Shown piece by piece: positions 44,298-52,857 of a stretch of DNA of 64,000 bases. Made by a program: the position numbers and the translations under genes. The notes below the pieces were generated by a model that saw only the letters and a list, made by a program, of their open reading frames with translations, made no database searches and was not told the DNA's origin. Origin of the DNA: Gemmobacter denitrificans (lineage in GTDB: Bacteria > Pseudomonadota > Alphaproteobacteria > Rhodobacterales > Rhodobacteraceae). Within the stretch, counting starts at the first letter, position 1, and each line of letters starts with the position of its first letter. Where the stretch lies: the NCBI RefSeq assembly GCF_036964905.1, contig NZ_JBALHR010000002.1:186001-250000 (forward strand), given 5' to 3'.

Positions 44298-44657
44298 ATG
44301 GCCCGCGTGACGGTCGAAGATTGCGTTGACAAGGTTCCCAACCGGTTCGAACTGGTAATGCTGGCCGCCCATCGGGCGCGCGAGATCCAGTCGGGTTCGC
44401 CCCTGACGGTGGATCGTGACAATGACAAGAACCCGGTCGTGGCCCTGCGTGAAATCGCAGATGAAACCCAGCAGGCCGACTCGCTGCGCGAGCGCATGAT
44501 CGAAAGCCACCAGACCCAGATCGAGGTGGACGAACCGGAAGATGACCAGATGGCCGCCCTCATGGGCAATGGCGAGATGGTGGACCGTCCGGCGCATGAC
44601 GACATGTCGGAAGAAAAGCTGCTGCGCGCGCTGATGGAAGCGCAGGGCGACCACTAA
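44298..44657 (+). CDS. rpoZ: DNA-directed RNA polymerase subunit omega
   Basis: 119 residues. MARVTVEDCVDKVPNRFELVMLAAHRAREI is the omega signature, followed by KNPVVALREIADE. The acidic C-terminal tail is typical of alphaproteobacteria. GGAG site six bases before the ATG. It immediately precedes rsh, as in many bacteria. Confidence 0.97.
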   Translation: MARVTVEDCVDKVPNRFELVMLAAHRAREIQSGSPLTVDRDNDKNPVVALREIADETQQADSLRERMIESHQTQIEVDEPEDDQMAALMGNGEMVDRPAHDDMSEEKLLRALMEAQGDH

Positions 44658-44687
44658 GGCTGTTTGCGGCACCGAAGGCGGGCAGGG

Positions 44688-46805
44688 ATGATCGACGTTG
44701 AAGACCTGATCGCCCTTGTCCGCAATTACAATCCGGTCACCAATGCCGATCTGATCCGGCAGGCCTATGCCTATGGCAAGCTGATGCATGAAGGGCAGTT
44801 CCGCAAGTCGGGCGAGCCCTATTTCACCCATCCCGTGGCCGTGGCGGCCATCCTGACCGAACAGCGGCTGGATGATGCCACCATCGTCACCGCCCTGCTG
44901 CATGACACGATCGAAGACACCAAATCCACCTATCCCGAGGTGGCGCGTCTGTTTGGCGAAGAGGTGGCCGAACTGGTCGATGGTGTGACCAAGCTGACCA
45001 ACCTGCAGCTGACCTCGACCGAATCGAAACAGGCCGAGAATTTCCGCAAACTCTTTGTCGCCATGTCGCGCGATCTGCGGGTGATTCTGGTCAAGCTGGC
45101 CGACCGCCTGCACAATATGCGCACGATCAAGTCGATGCGCCCGGAAAAGCAGGCCCAGAAGGCCCGCGAGACCATGGAAATCTATGCGCCGCTGGCAGGC
45201 CGCATGGGCATGCAATGGATGCGCGAAGAGCTGGAAGACCTGGCCTTTCGGGTGCTGAACCCAGATGCGCGCAATTCGATCATTCGCCGCTTCATCACCC
45301 TGCAGCGCGAAGCGGGCGATGTGGTGCACAAGATCACTGCCGATCTGCGCAACGAGTTGGAAAAGGCCGGGATCGAGGCCGATGTCTATGGTCGCGCCAA
45401 GAAACCCTACAGCGTCTGGCGCAAGATGCAGGAAAAGGATCTGGCCTTTTCGCGCCTGTCCGACATCTATGGCTTTCGGGTGATTACCCGCAGCGAAAGC
45501 GATTGCTACCGCGTGCTTGGGGTGATCCATCAGCGCTGGCGTGCCGTGCCGGGCCGGTTCAAGGATTACATCAGCCAACCGAAATCCAACGGTTACCGGT
45601 CGATCCACACCACCGTATCGGGCCGCGATGCCCGGCGGGTCGAGGTGCAGATCCGCACCCGGCAGATGCACGAGGTGAACGAAAGCGGCGTGGCGGCGCA
45701 TTGGTCCTATCGCGAAGGCGTGCGGGCGCAGAACCCCTTTGCCGTTGATCCGGCAAAATGGGTGGCCGGCCTGACCGAGCGGCTGGGCGAGGAAGATCAC
45801 GACGATTTCATGGAAAACGTGAAGCTGGAAATGTACACCGATCAGGTGTTCTGCTTCACGCCCAAGGGCGATGTGGTGCAGCTGCCGCGTGGGGCAACGC
45901 CGCTGGATTTTGCCTATGCGATCCATACCCGGATTGGCAATTCCTGCGTGTCGGCCAAGGTCGATGGTATTCGCGTGCCGCTCTGGACCCGGCTGAAAAA
46001 CGGGCAAAGCGTCGAGATCATCACGGCAGAGGGCCAGCGCCCGCAGGCCAGCTGGGTGGATATTGTCACCACCGGCAGGGCCAAATCGGCCATTCGCCGG
46101 TCCTTGCGCGAAGAGGATCGCGGGCGTTTTGTGAAGCTGGGGCAGGAACTGGCCCGTGCAGCCTTTGATCACGCAGGCAAGAAAGCCAGCGACAAGGCAC
46201 TGCGCACGGCAGCCAAGATGCTGGGCCTGCCTGACGAGATCGAATTGCTGGCACAGCTCGGGTCTGCCGAACTGGCTGCGCGCAAGGTTCTGGAAACGCT
46301 GTATCCCGAATTGCAGTCGGTGTTGCCGGATGAGGTGGATGCGCAGCGCCCGGTGATGGGTCTGGCCGCCGACCAGAGCTTTACCCGCGCGCCCTGCTGT
46401 CAGCCAGTGCCGGGCGAACGGATTGTCGGCATCACCTATCGCGGGCAGGGGGTCGTGGTGCATACGATCGACTGCCCGGAACTGGCCGCCTATGAGGAAC
46501 AGCCTGAACGCTGGGTCGATCTGCGCTGGCAAGCCGGGCGCCATCCGGCGGTGAACACGGTCAGTCTTGAACTGACCATATCAAATGACGCGGGCGTGTT
46601 GGGGCGTATCTGCACCTTGATCGGTGAACAGAAGGCCAATATTTCGGATCTGAATTTCGTCGATCGCAAACCAGACTTTTACAAACTCGTGGTCGATGTG
46701 GATTTGCGGGATCTGGAACATCTGCATGCGGTCATGACGGCACTCGAGGCCGAAACCGACGTGGCCCAGATTGCGCGGCACAGGAACACAGGCCGAAAGC
46801 CCTGA
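44688..46805 (+). CDS. rsh: Bifunctional (p)ppGpp synthetase/hydrolase (RelA/SpoT homologue)
   Basis: 705 residues. The N-terminal HD hydrolase is intact (FTHPVAVAAIL, LLHDTIEDT), followed by the synthetase (GRAKKPYSVWRKM, LSDIYGFRVI, EVQIRT), a TGS domain (DQVFCFTPKGDVVQLPRGATPLDFAYAIH) and a C-terminal ACT domain (ELTISNDAGVLGRICTLIGEQ). It is therefore expected to make and degrade the stringent-response alarmone. Start MIDVEDLIALV follows GCAGGGA. Only such gene in the window. Confidence 0.96.
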   Translation: MIDVEDLIALVRNYNPVTNADLIRQAYAYGKLMHEGQFRKSGEPYFTHPVAVAAILTEQRLDDATIVTALLHDTIEDTKSTYPEVARLFGEEVAELVDGVTKLTNLQLTSTESKQAENFRKLFVAMSRDLRVILVKLADRLHNMRTIKSMRPEKQAQKARETMEIYAPLAGRMGMQWMREELEDLAFRVLNPDARNSIIRRFITLQREAGDVVHKITADLRNELEKAGIEADVYGRAKKPYSVWRKMQEKDLAFSRLSDIYGFRVITRSESDCYRVLGVIHQRWRAVPGRFKDYISQPKSNGYRSIHTTVSGRDARRVEVQIRTRQMHEVNESGVAAHWSYREGVRAQNPFAVDPAKWVAGLTERLGEEDHDDFMENVKLEMYTDQVFCFTPKGDVVQLPRGATPLDFAYAIHTRIGNSCVSAKVDGIRVPLWTRLKNGQSVEIITAEGQRPQASWVDIVTTGRAKSAIRRSLREEDRGRFVKLGQELARAAFDHAGKKASDKALRTAAKMLGLPDEIELLAQLGSAELAARKVLETLYPELQSVLPDEVDAQRPVMGLAADQSFTRAPCCQPVPGERIVGITYRGQGVVVHTIDCPELAAYEEQPERWVDLRWQAGRHPAVNTVSLELTISNDAGVLGRICTLIGEQKANISDLNFVDRKPDFYKLVVDVDLRDLEHLHAVMTALEAETDVAQIARHRNTGRKP

Positions 46806-46829
46806 TTGCGGGGCGGGAAGAAGACTGAC

Positions 46830-47513
46830 GTGGTATTCAAGCGGCGCGACCCGCGGAGCTGGGCCCAGAGCATCCGCGAATTCGTCTATCCTTCAGGGGG
46901 GATCAGGCGGGCCGTGCAATATGTTCTGCACCGGATGCGCCGCTTGCCCGATCAGCCGCATCGCATTGCCCGTGGCATCTTTGCCGGGACGTTTGTGAAT
47001 TTTCCGCCGGTCTATGGCTGGCAGATGCTGGCGGCGGCGGGCCTTGCCTGGATCATGCGCGGCAATATCATCGCGGCGTTGCTGGCCACCTTCATCTCCA
47101 ATCCGCTGACGACGCCCTTCATGGCCATGCTCTGCCTCAAGCTCGGGCATTGGATGCTGGGGATCGAAGCGCCGATGACCTTCATGTCGGTCTATCTGGC
47201 CTTCACCGAGGCGGGCTGGCAGCTGTGGCACAATCTCAGATCGGCCTTCACCGATGATGTGGCCCAGTGGGACAAGCTGAACGAATTCTTCTGGTTCATC
47301 TACTGGCCCTATACCGTCGGGTCGATCATCCCCGGGCTGATCACCAGCCTGTTCACCTATTACCTGTCGCTGCCGCTGATCCATGCCTATCAGAAACTGC
47401 GCAGCGCCCGTCTGAAGGAAAAGATGGAGAAGCGCAGGGCCTTGAAGGCGCGCGCTTTGACAGGCAAGTTGGCGGCCGACACAGGTGAAGAAGACGGTCC
47501 GGGCGCGTCCTGA
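46830..47513 (+). CDS. DUF2062 membrane protein
   Basis: 227 residues with a GTG start (VVFKRRDPRSW...), chosen over an upstream TTG because family members begin near VFKRR. GIFAGTFVNFPPVYGWQMLAAAGLAWIMRGN and FISNPLTTPFM are the DUF2062 hallmarks; about three to four helices and a basic C-terminal tail. Function unknown. It sits between rsh and pdxJ. Confidence 0.85.
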   Translation: MVFKRRDPRSWAQSIREFVYPSGGIRRAVQYVLHRMRRLPDQPHRIARGIFAGTFVNFPPVYGWQMLAAAGLAWIMRGNIIAALLATFISNPLTTPFMAMLCLKLGHWMLGIEAPMTFMSVYLAFTEAGWQLWHNLRSAFTDDVAQWDKLNEFFWFIYWPYTVGSIIPGLITSLFTYYLSLPLIHAYQKLRSARLKEKMEKRRALKARALTGKLAADTGEEDGPGAS

Positions 47514-47531
47514 CCGGCAAGGAGGGCGGAC

Positions 47532-48275
47532 ATGGCTGGCAAGTTGCGGCTTGGGGTGAACATCGACCATGTGGCGACGGTGCGTAATGCGCGCGGCTCT
47601 GCCTGGCCCGATCCTTTGCGCGCGGCCCTGCTGGCCGAAGCGGCGGGGGCCGATGGCATCACCGCCCATCTGCGCGAAGACCGCCGCCATATCCGCGATG
47701 CCGATATGGAGGCCCTGCGTGCCGGGATCGAAATTCCCCTGAACTTCGAATGTGCCGCCACGGATGAGATGGCCGCCATCGTGCTGCGGCTGAAACCCCA
47801 TGCCGTCTGTCTTGTGCCCGAACGGCGCGAGGAACGCACGACCGAAGGCGGGCTGGATGTGGCAGGGGATGAAAACCGGCTGGCCCATTACATTGCCCCG
47901 CTGCGCGATGCGGGCTGCCGGGTCAGCATGTTCATTGGTCACGATGCGCGGCAGATCGAGGCTTCGGCCCGGATCGGTGCCGCTGTGGTGGAACTGCATA
48001 CCGGGCATTATTCCGATCTTCACGCCGAGGGCCGACTGGACGAGGCCGAGGCCGAACTTGCCGCCCTGCGCAAAGGGGCTGCGCTGGCCCATTCGCTGGG
48101 GCTGGAAGTGCATGCGGGCCACGGGCTCACCTTCGAGAATGTGGCCCCGGTTGCGGCCATCCCCGAGGTGATGGAGCTGAACATCGGCCATTTCCTGATT
48201 GGCGAGGCGATCTATCTGGGTCTTGGCCCAGCCATCGAGGAAATGCGCCGCCGGATGGATGCCGCCCGGGCCTGA
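47532..48275 (+). CDS. pdxJ: Pyridoxine 5'-phosphate synthase
   Basis: 247-residue TIM-barrel enzyme making pyridoxine phosphate from aminoacetone phosphate and deoxyxylulose phosphate. LGVNIDHVATVRNARG, ITAHLREDRRHIRD, LVPERREERTTEGGLDV, ELHTGHYSD, HAGHGLTFENV and ELNIGHFLIGEAI are full family signatures. GGAGG site upstream. Confidence 0.97.
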   Translation: MAGKLRLGVNIDHVATVRNARGSAWPDPLRAALLAEAAGADGITAHLREDRRHIRDADMEALRAGIEIPLNFECAATDEMAAIVLRLKPHAVCLVPERREERTTEGGLDVAGDENRLAHYIAPLRDAGCRVSMFIGHDARQIEASARIGAAVVELHTGHYSDLHAEGRLDEAEAELAALRKGAALAHSLGLEVHAGHGLTFENVAPVAAIPEVMELNIGHFLIGEAIYLGLGPAIEEMRRRMDAARA

Positions 48276-48298
48276 GCCATCGCGCGGCCCCGGGGTGG

Positions 48299-48715
48299 TC
48301 AATCCACCAGCACCAACCGGCCCGCGGCGGTAAAGAATGCGGCCAGCCCGCCGTTTTCCTTGGTGAACCGGATCTGGCCGACCAGTCTGCCCTGTTCTTT
48401 CGGTTCAAAGTCGAAGGTGACCTTCACGCTGCGCGGATCGGCCAGGGTGGGGGTGGTCAGCGTCTGATCCTTGTAGCGGCAGGACAGGATGTCGATCGGC
48501 GGCACCCCGCCTTTGACCGAAGGCAGCTTGAAGCTGCCGGGGCTGCGCAATTCGGTGGTGACGCCGCCCACGATCAGCTGGCAGGGCACGTTCTTCAGCC
48601 TTGCCTTGCCCAGCAGCGTTTCCACCTTGTATGACTTGCGTGTCTCGGCCTGCCCCGCCGGGGCGGCCAGCATCAGGGCGGCGGTCATCAGGGCAAGGGC
48701 AGGGCGGCGCAGCAT
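48299..48715 (-). CDS. Secreted conserved hypothetical protein
   Basis: 138 residues with a Sec signal (MLRRPALALMTAALMLAAPAGQAE, cleavage after GQA). The mature part is beta-rich with two Cys (CQLIVGG, LSCRYKD) that could pair. No domain recognised. Divergent from acpS and convergent with pdxJ 23 bases away. Confidence 0.75.
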   Translation of the reverse strand: MLRRPALALMTAALMLAAPAGQAETRKSYKVETLLGKARLKNVPCQLIVGGVTTELRSPGSFKLPSVKGGVPPIDILSCRYKDQTLTTPTLADPRSVKVTFDFEPKEQGRLVGQIRFTKENGGLAAFFTAAGRLVLVD

Positions 48716-48802
48716 GGATCATCCTTCTTCGGGCTTTCCCCATTCCGACCACGGATCGGCGGCGGCGTCCAGCCTGCAGGCCGCCGCAGTGGCGGTGATG
48801 TG

Positions 48803-49216
48803 ATGATCCTGGGCGTCGGCACCGATCTGGCCAATATCGACCGCATCGCCGGGGTATTGGATCGCCACGGCGACCGGTTCCGCAATCGGGTCTTCACCCT
48901 GGCCGAACAGGCAAAGGCCGAAGCCCGCCCCCGCATGGTGGCTGCGACCTATGCCAAACGCTGGGCGGCGAAAGAGGCCTGTTCCAAGGCGCTTGGCACG
49001 GGGCTGCGCATGGGCATCGCCTGGAAGGACATGGCTGTCACCAATCTGTCCACCGGCCAGCCTGTCATGCACCTGACCGGCTGGGCTGCCGCGCGACTTG
49101 CCGCAATGACCCCGGCAGGGCACGAGGCGGTGGTGCATGTCAGCCTGACCGATGATCACCCTTGGGCCCATGCCATCGTGGTGATCGAGGCCCGCCCCCT
49201 TGCGCCGCCCGCCTGA
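48803..49216 (+). CDS. acpS: Holo-[acyl-carrier-protein] synthase
   Basis: 137-residue phosphopantetheinyl transferase activating ACP. GVGTDLANIDRI carries the metal Asp and KRWAAKEACSKALGTG the catalytic Glu/Lys. Start MILGVGTDL at 48803, preferred to the overlapping GTG three bases earlier. Begins the acpS-lepB-rnc-era series. Confidence 0.96.
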   Translation: MILGVGTDLANIDRIAGVLDRHGDRFRNRVFTLAEQAKAEARPRMVAATYAKRWAAKEACSKALGTGLRMGIAWKDMAVTNLSTGQPVMHLTGWAAARLAAMTPAGHEAVVHVSLTDDHPWAHAIVVIEARPLAPPA

Positions 49217-49301
49217 AGGCACCGGAACTTGACACCCCAAAACTTGACTCGGGGCCAGCATGCGCGCATGAAGCGCCGCGAAGCAGCGAAAGGCAGGGCA
49301 A

Positions 49302-50090
49302 ATGGCCAGCACCTCGAAATCCGAAGGCGGGATCATGGAAACGGTGAAAACCGTGGTCTATGCGCTGCTGATTGCAGGCGCTTTCCGCACCCTGTTGTTT
49401 CAGCCGTTCTGGATTCCGTCGGAATCGATGAAGGATACGCTGCTGATCGGCGATTTCCTGTTCGTCAACAAGATGGCCTATGGCTACAGCCGCTACTCCT
49501 GCCCCTTTGCCGCCTGCCCGATTTCGGGCCGGATTTTCGCGTCAGAACCTGAACGCGGCGATGTGGTGGTGTTCCGCCATCCGGTGAACGGGTCCGACTT
49601 CATCAAGCGGCTGATCGGCCTGCCGGGTGACACGATCCAGATGAAGAATGGCGTGCTGTGGATCAACGGGCAGGAAGTGCCGCAGACACCCGATGGTGTG
49701 TTCGAGGAAATCAAGGAGCCGCAAGGCCCGATGCGCAATGTGCCGCGCTGCGAAAACGATCCGGTCGGCATGGGCGGCATCTGCACCCGCAGCCGCAGCA
49801 TCGAAACCCTGCCGGGCGGGCGTCAGCACAAGGTGCTGAACATCGACACCAATGGCGCGGGCGACAATACCGATGTGCTGACCGTGCCGCCGGGGCATTA
49901 CTTCTTCATGGGGGACAACCGCGACAATTCGACCGACAGCCGGTTCAGCCAGGCTGCGGGCGGGGTGGGCATGTTGTCGGCAGAATACCTGATCGGGCGG
50001 GCGGATCGGGTGATCTTCTCCTCGGCCGGGGCGCGGATCCTTTACTTCTGGACCTGGCGGTCCGACCGCTTCTTCAAGGCGGTCGAGTGA
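49302..50090 (+). CDS. lepB: Signal peptidase I
   Basis: 262 residues. A membrane helix (VKTVVYALLIAGAFRTLLF) precedes the catalytic PSESMKDTL (nucleophile Ser42); the general-base Lys is in FIKRLIGLPGD near residue 103, and MGDNRDNSTDSR is box E. It cleaves Sec and Tat signal peptides at the membrane. Its stop overlaps rnc (GTGA). Confidence 0.96.
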   Translation: MASTSKSEGGIMETVKTVVYALLIAGAFRTLLFQPFWIPSESMKDTLLIGDFLFVNKMAYGYSRYSCPFAACPISGRIFASEPERGDVVVFRHPVNGSDFIKRLIGLPGDTIQMKNGVLWINGQEVPQTPDGVFEEIKEPQGPMRNVPRCENDPVGMGGICTRSRSIETLPGGRQHKVLNIDTNGAGDNTDVLTVPPGHYFFMGDNRDNSTDSRFSQAAGGVGMLSAEYLIGRADRVIFSSAGARILYFWTWRSDRFFKAVE

Positions 50091-50794
50091 CCACGGGCCT
50101 GCGCGTGAAACTGGCGGCTGATCTACAGGCGTTCGAACAGAAACTGGGCCACCGCTTTCGTGACCCCAGCCTTCTGGTGCAGGCGGTCACGCATTCGTCG
50201 CTGTCATCGGCCACGCGGCCCGACAATCAGCGGCTGGAATTTCTGGGCGACAGGGTTCTGGGGCTGGCCATGGCCGAAGCCCTGCTGCAGGCCGATATGG
50301 CTGCGGCAGAGGGCCAGCTTGCGCCGCGCTTCAACGCATTGGTGCGCAAGGAAGCCTGTGCGGATGTGGCGCGCGAGATCGGTCTGGGCGAAGTGCTGAA
50401 GCTGGGCCGGTCGGAAATGCTGTCCGGGGGGCGCCGCAAGGAGGCGCTTCTGGGCGATGCGATGGAAGCGGTGATTGCCGCCGTATATCTGGATGCGGGA
50501 TTTGACGCTGCCCGTGCTATCGTGCGTCAATTGTGGGGCCCCCGGATCGGCCGGGTGGAGCAGGATGCGCGGGACGCCAAGACCGCGCTGCAGGAATGGG
50601 TGCAGGCGCGTGGCCAGCAGCCGCCCAGCTATACGGCGCTTGGCCGCAGCGGGCCGGATCACCAGCCGGTCTTTACGGTAGAGGTGCGGCTGACTTCGGG
50701 CGAAAGCGAACAGGCGCAGGCTGGCACGAAACGCGCGGCGGAACAGGCCGCAGCAAAAGCGCTTCTGGCGCGGATGGAGGGCCGAAATGGCTGA
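50087..50794 (+). CDS. rnc: Ribonuclease III
   Basis: 235 residues, GTG start on the lepB stop. The catalytic segment QRLEFLGDRVLGL and the second acidic box EALLGDAMEAVIAAVYLD are present, followed by a dsRNA-binding domain ending KRAAEQAAAKALLARM. It cuts double-stranded RNA in rRNA and mRNA processing. Overlaps era by eight bases. Confidence 0.96.
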   Translation: MTTGLRVKLAADLQAFEQKLGHRFRDPSLLVQAVTHSSLSSATRPDNQRLEFLGDRVLGLAMAEALLQADMAAAEGQLAPRFNALVRKEACADVAREIGLGEVLKLGRSEMLSGGRRKEALLGDAMEAVIAAVYLDAGFDAARAIVRQLWGPRIGRVEQDARDAKTALQEWVQARGQQPPSYTALGRSGPDHQPVFTVEVRLTSGESEQAQAGTKRAAEQAAAKALLARMEGRNG

Positions 50795-51698
50795 GACGAA
50801 AGCGGGTTTCGTGGCATTGATCGGCGAGCCCAATGCCGGCAAATCCACGCTGTTGAACCGGATGGTGGGTGCCAAGGTGTCGATCGTCACCCACAAGGTG
50901 CAGACCACGCGGGCACGGATCCGGGGCGTCTGCATGGAAGGGGACACGCAGATTGTCTTCGTCGATACGCCCGGCCTGTTCCGCCCGCGGCGGCGGCTGG
51001 ACCGTGCGATGGTGGCGGCTGCCTGGGGCGGGGCGACCGATGCCGACATCATCGTCCTGCTGATCGAAGCTCATCGCGGCCTGACCGAAGGCGTCGCCGC
51101 CATCATTGACACGATCCGCGACCGGATTCCGCGCGGGCAGCGGGTGGCGCTGGCCATCAACAAGATCGACCGGGTCAAGGCCGAAACCCTGCTGGCCCTG
51201 TCGGCCCGGCTGAACGAGGCCTATCCCTTTGCCGAAACCTTCATGATTTCGGCGGAAAAGGGTTATGGCGTGGACAAGCTGCGCAGCTGGCTGGCCGAAG
51301 AACTGCCCAGCGGCCCCTGGTTCTATCCCGAAGACCAGATCGCCGATCTGCCCATGCGCATCATCGCCGCCGAAATCACCCGCGAAAAGCTGACCCTGCG
51401 CCTGCATGAGGAACTGCCCTACCAGCTGACGGTGGAAACCGAAAAATGGGAAGATCGCGAAGACGGCACGACGCGGATCGACCAGATCATCTATGTCGCG
51501 CGGGATGGCCACAAGGGCATCGTGCTGGGGTCAAAGGGCGAAACGGTCAAGGCCATCGGTCAGGCCGCCCGGGCTGATATTTCCGAATTCATCGGCCGCA
51601 CGGCCCATCTGTTCCTGCAGGTGAAGGTGCGTCCGAACTGGCTGGATGAACCCGAGCGCTATTCGGAAATGGGTCTTGATTTCAAGGATGGCGACTGA
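50787..51698 (+). CDS. era: GTPase Era
   Basis: 303 residues: GTPase motifs GEPNAGKST, DTPG and NKID, and a C-terminal KH domain (GIVLGSKGETVKAIGQAAR). It binds 16S rRNA in 30S assembly. The rnc-era overlap is a widespread pairing. Confidence 0.97.
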   Translation: MAETKAGFVALIGEPNAGKSTLLNRMVGAKVSIVTHKVQTTRARIRGVCMEGDTQIVFVDTPGLFRPRRRLDRAMVAAAWGGATDADIIVLLIEAHRGLTEGVAAIIDTIRDRIPRGQRVALAINKIDRVKAETLLALSARLNEAYPFAETFMISAEKGYGVDKLRSWLAEELPSGPWFYPEDQIADLPMRIIAAEITREKLTLRLHEELPYQLTVETEKWEDREDGTTRIDQIIYVARDGHKGIVLGSKGETVKAIGQAARADISEFIGRTAHLFLQVKVRPNWLDEPERYSEMGLDFKDGD

Positions 51699-51719
51699 AC
51701 CGCGCGTTAGGGGGGCGGC

Positions 51720-52055
51720 ATGCAACCGCGTCTGGCCAGCGGGCTTTGGGTCTCGGCCTATCTGGCGCGGTTGCGGCTGGAAGGCATTCCGGTTTTCCTG
51801 ACAGCACGGGGTGACGATACCGCCGGGGCGGTGATCGTGAAATGCGCCACGCTGGACGGGCAGGCCCGCGCCCTGCAGCGCAGCTATGATTTCGCCCGCG
51901 ATGCCCGCATCTGGATGGTGCTGGCCGAAGGGGCCGAGGCGGATGTGGATCAGGCCATCCGCACCGCCCGCAAGCATGACCCCGATCTCTGGGTGCTGGA
52001 AATCGAAGATCGCGCCGGGCGCACGTTGCTGGAGGATCCGGGCCTGGACGGCTGA
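51720..52055 (+). CDS. DUF1491 protein
   Basis: 111 residues. RLASGLWVSAYLARLRLEGIPVFLTARGDDTAGAVIVK and a D-x-W-x-x-EIED-x-x-GRTLL end match DUF1491, an alphaproteobacterial family of unknown function that commonly lies between era and recO. No catalytic motif seen. Confidence 0.85.
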   Translation: MQPRLASGLWVSAYLARLRLEGIPVFLTARGDDTAGAVIVKCATLDGQARALQRSYDFARDARIWMVLAEGAEADVDQAIRTARKHDPDLWVLEIEDRAGRTLLEDPGLDG

Positions 52056-52110
52056 TCCGGGGACAGAATGGCCCCATTGCCTAAGGCCGCGCTCCGTCGG
52101 ATGGTGACGC

Positions 52111-52857
52111 ATGGAATGGACGGATTCTGGCACAGTGATCGGCGCGCGCCTGCATGGCGAAACTTCGGCGATCATCGAGGTCTTCACGGCGGAACATGGC
52201 CGTCAGGCGGGCATGGTGCGCGGCGGCGCGTCGCGCAAGATGGTGGCCATGCTGCAGCCGGGCAGTGAAGTGCAGGTGGTCTGGCGGGCGCGGCTGGATG
52301 AACATCTGGGCAGCTTCAGCGTAGAACCACTGCGCAGCCGTGCCGCCCTGCTGGAGGATCGGTCTGGGCTTGCCGGGTTGAACGCGGTCTGTGCCATGTT
52401 GCGGATGGCGTTGCCGGAACGCGATCCGCATCCGGGTCTGTTCCGGACCACAACGGCCCTGCTTGCCGCGATGGAGGCCGGACGCCCGGCTGCCGCCGGT
52501 GATATGCCGGATTGGGCGGGGCAGTATCTGCGATGGGAACTGGCCTTGTTGGAAGATGCCGGCTTTGCGCTGGATCTGGGGCGCTGCGCGGTCACCGGCA
52601 GCCGCGAAGATCTGGCCTATGTCAGCCCGCGCACAGGGCGGGCTGTCAGTCGGGCCGGGGCCGGGGAATGGGCCGACCGGCTGCTGCCGCTGCCTCAGGC
52701 CTTGTTGGGGCAGGGGCCTGTCACGGCGCTTGATCTGCAACAAGGGTTGGCGCTGACCAGGCATTTCCTGACCCGGGCCTTTGCGCCGCTGCGTCCGAGC
52801 CTTGCCCTGCCGGATGCGCGTAACCGGCTGGTGGCCCTGCTGGATCGCGCGACCTAG
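52111..52857 (+). CDS. recO: DNA repair protein RecO
   Basis: 248 residues. MEWTDSGTVIGARLHGETSAIIEVFTAEHGRQAGMVRGG is the OB-fold start of RecO; the helical middle and C-terminal region follow. No complete Cys4 zinc site is visible. It helps load RecA in the RecF pathway. The 3' end overlaps the convergent AsmA gene by four bases. Confidence 0.92.
   Translation: MEWTDSGTVIGARLHGETSAIIEVFTAEHGRQAGMVRGGASRKMVAMLQPGSEVQVVWRARLDEHLGSFSVEPLRSRAALLEDRSGLAGLNAVCAMLRMALPERDPHPGLFRTTTALLAAMEAGRPAAAGDMPDWAGQYLRWELALLEDAGFALDLGRCAVTGSREDLAYVSPRTGRAVSRAGAGEWADRLLPLPQALLGQGPVTALDLQQGLALTRHFLTRAFAPLRPSLALPDARNRLVALLDRAT

Noticed and set aside
44205..46544. Very long antisense open frame (779 codons) opposite folK-rpoZ-rsh
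   Set aside because: Composition is rich in His, Gln, Arg and Pro, typical of the complement of GC-rich genes; the plus-strand rsh has complete motifs.
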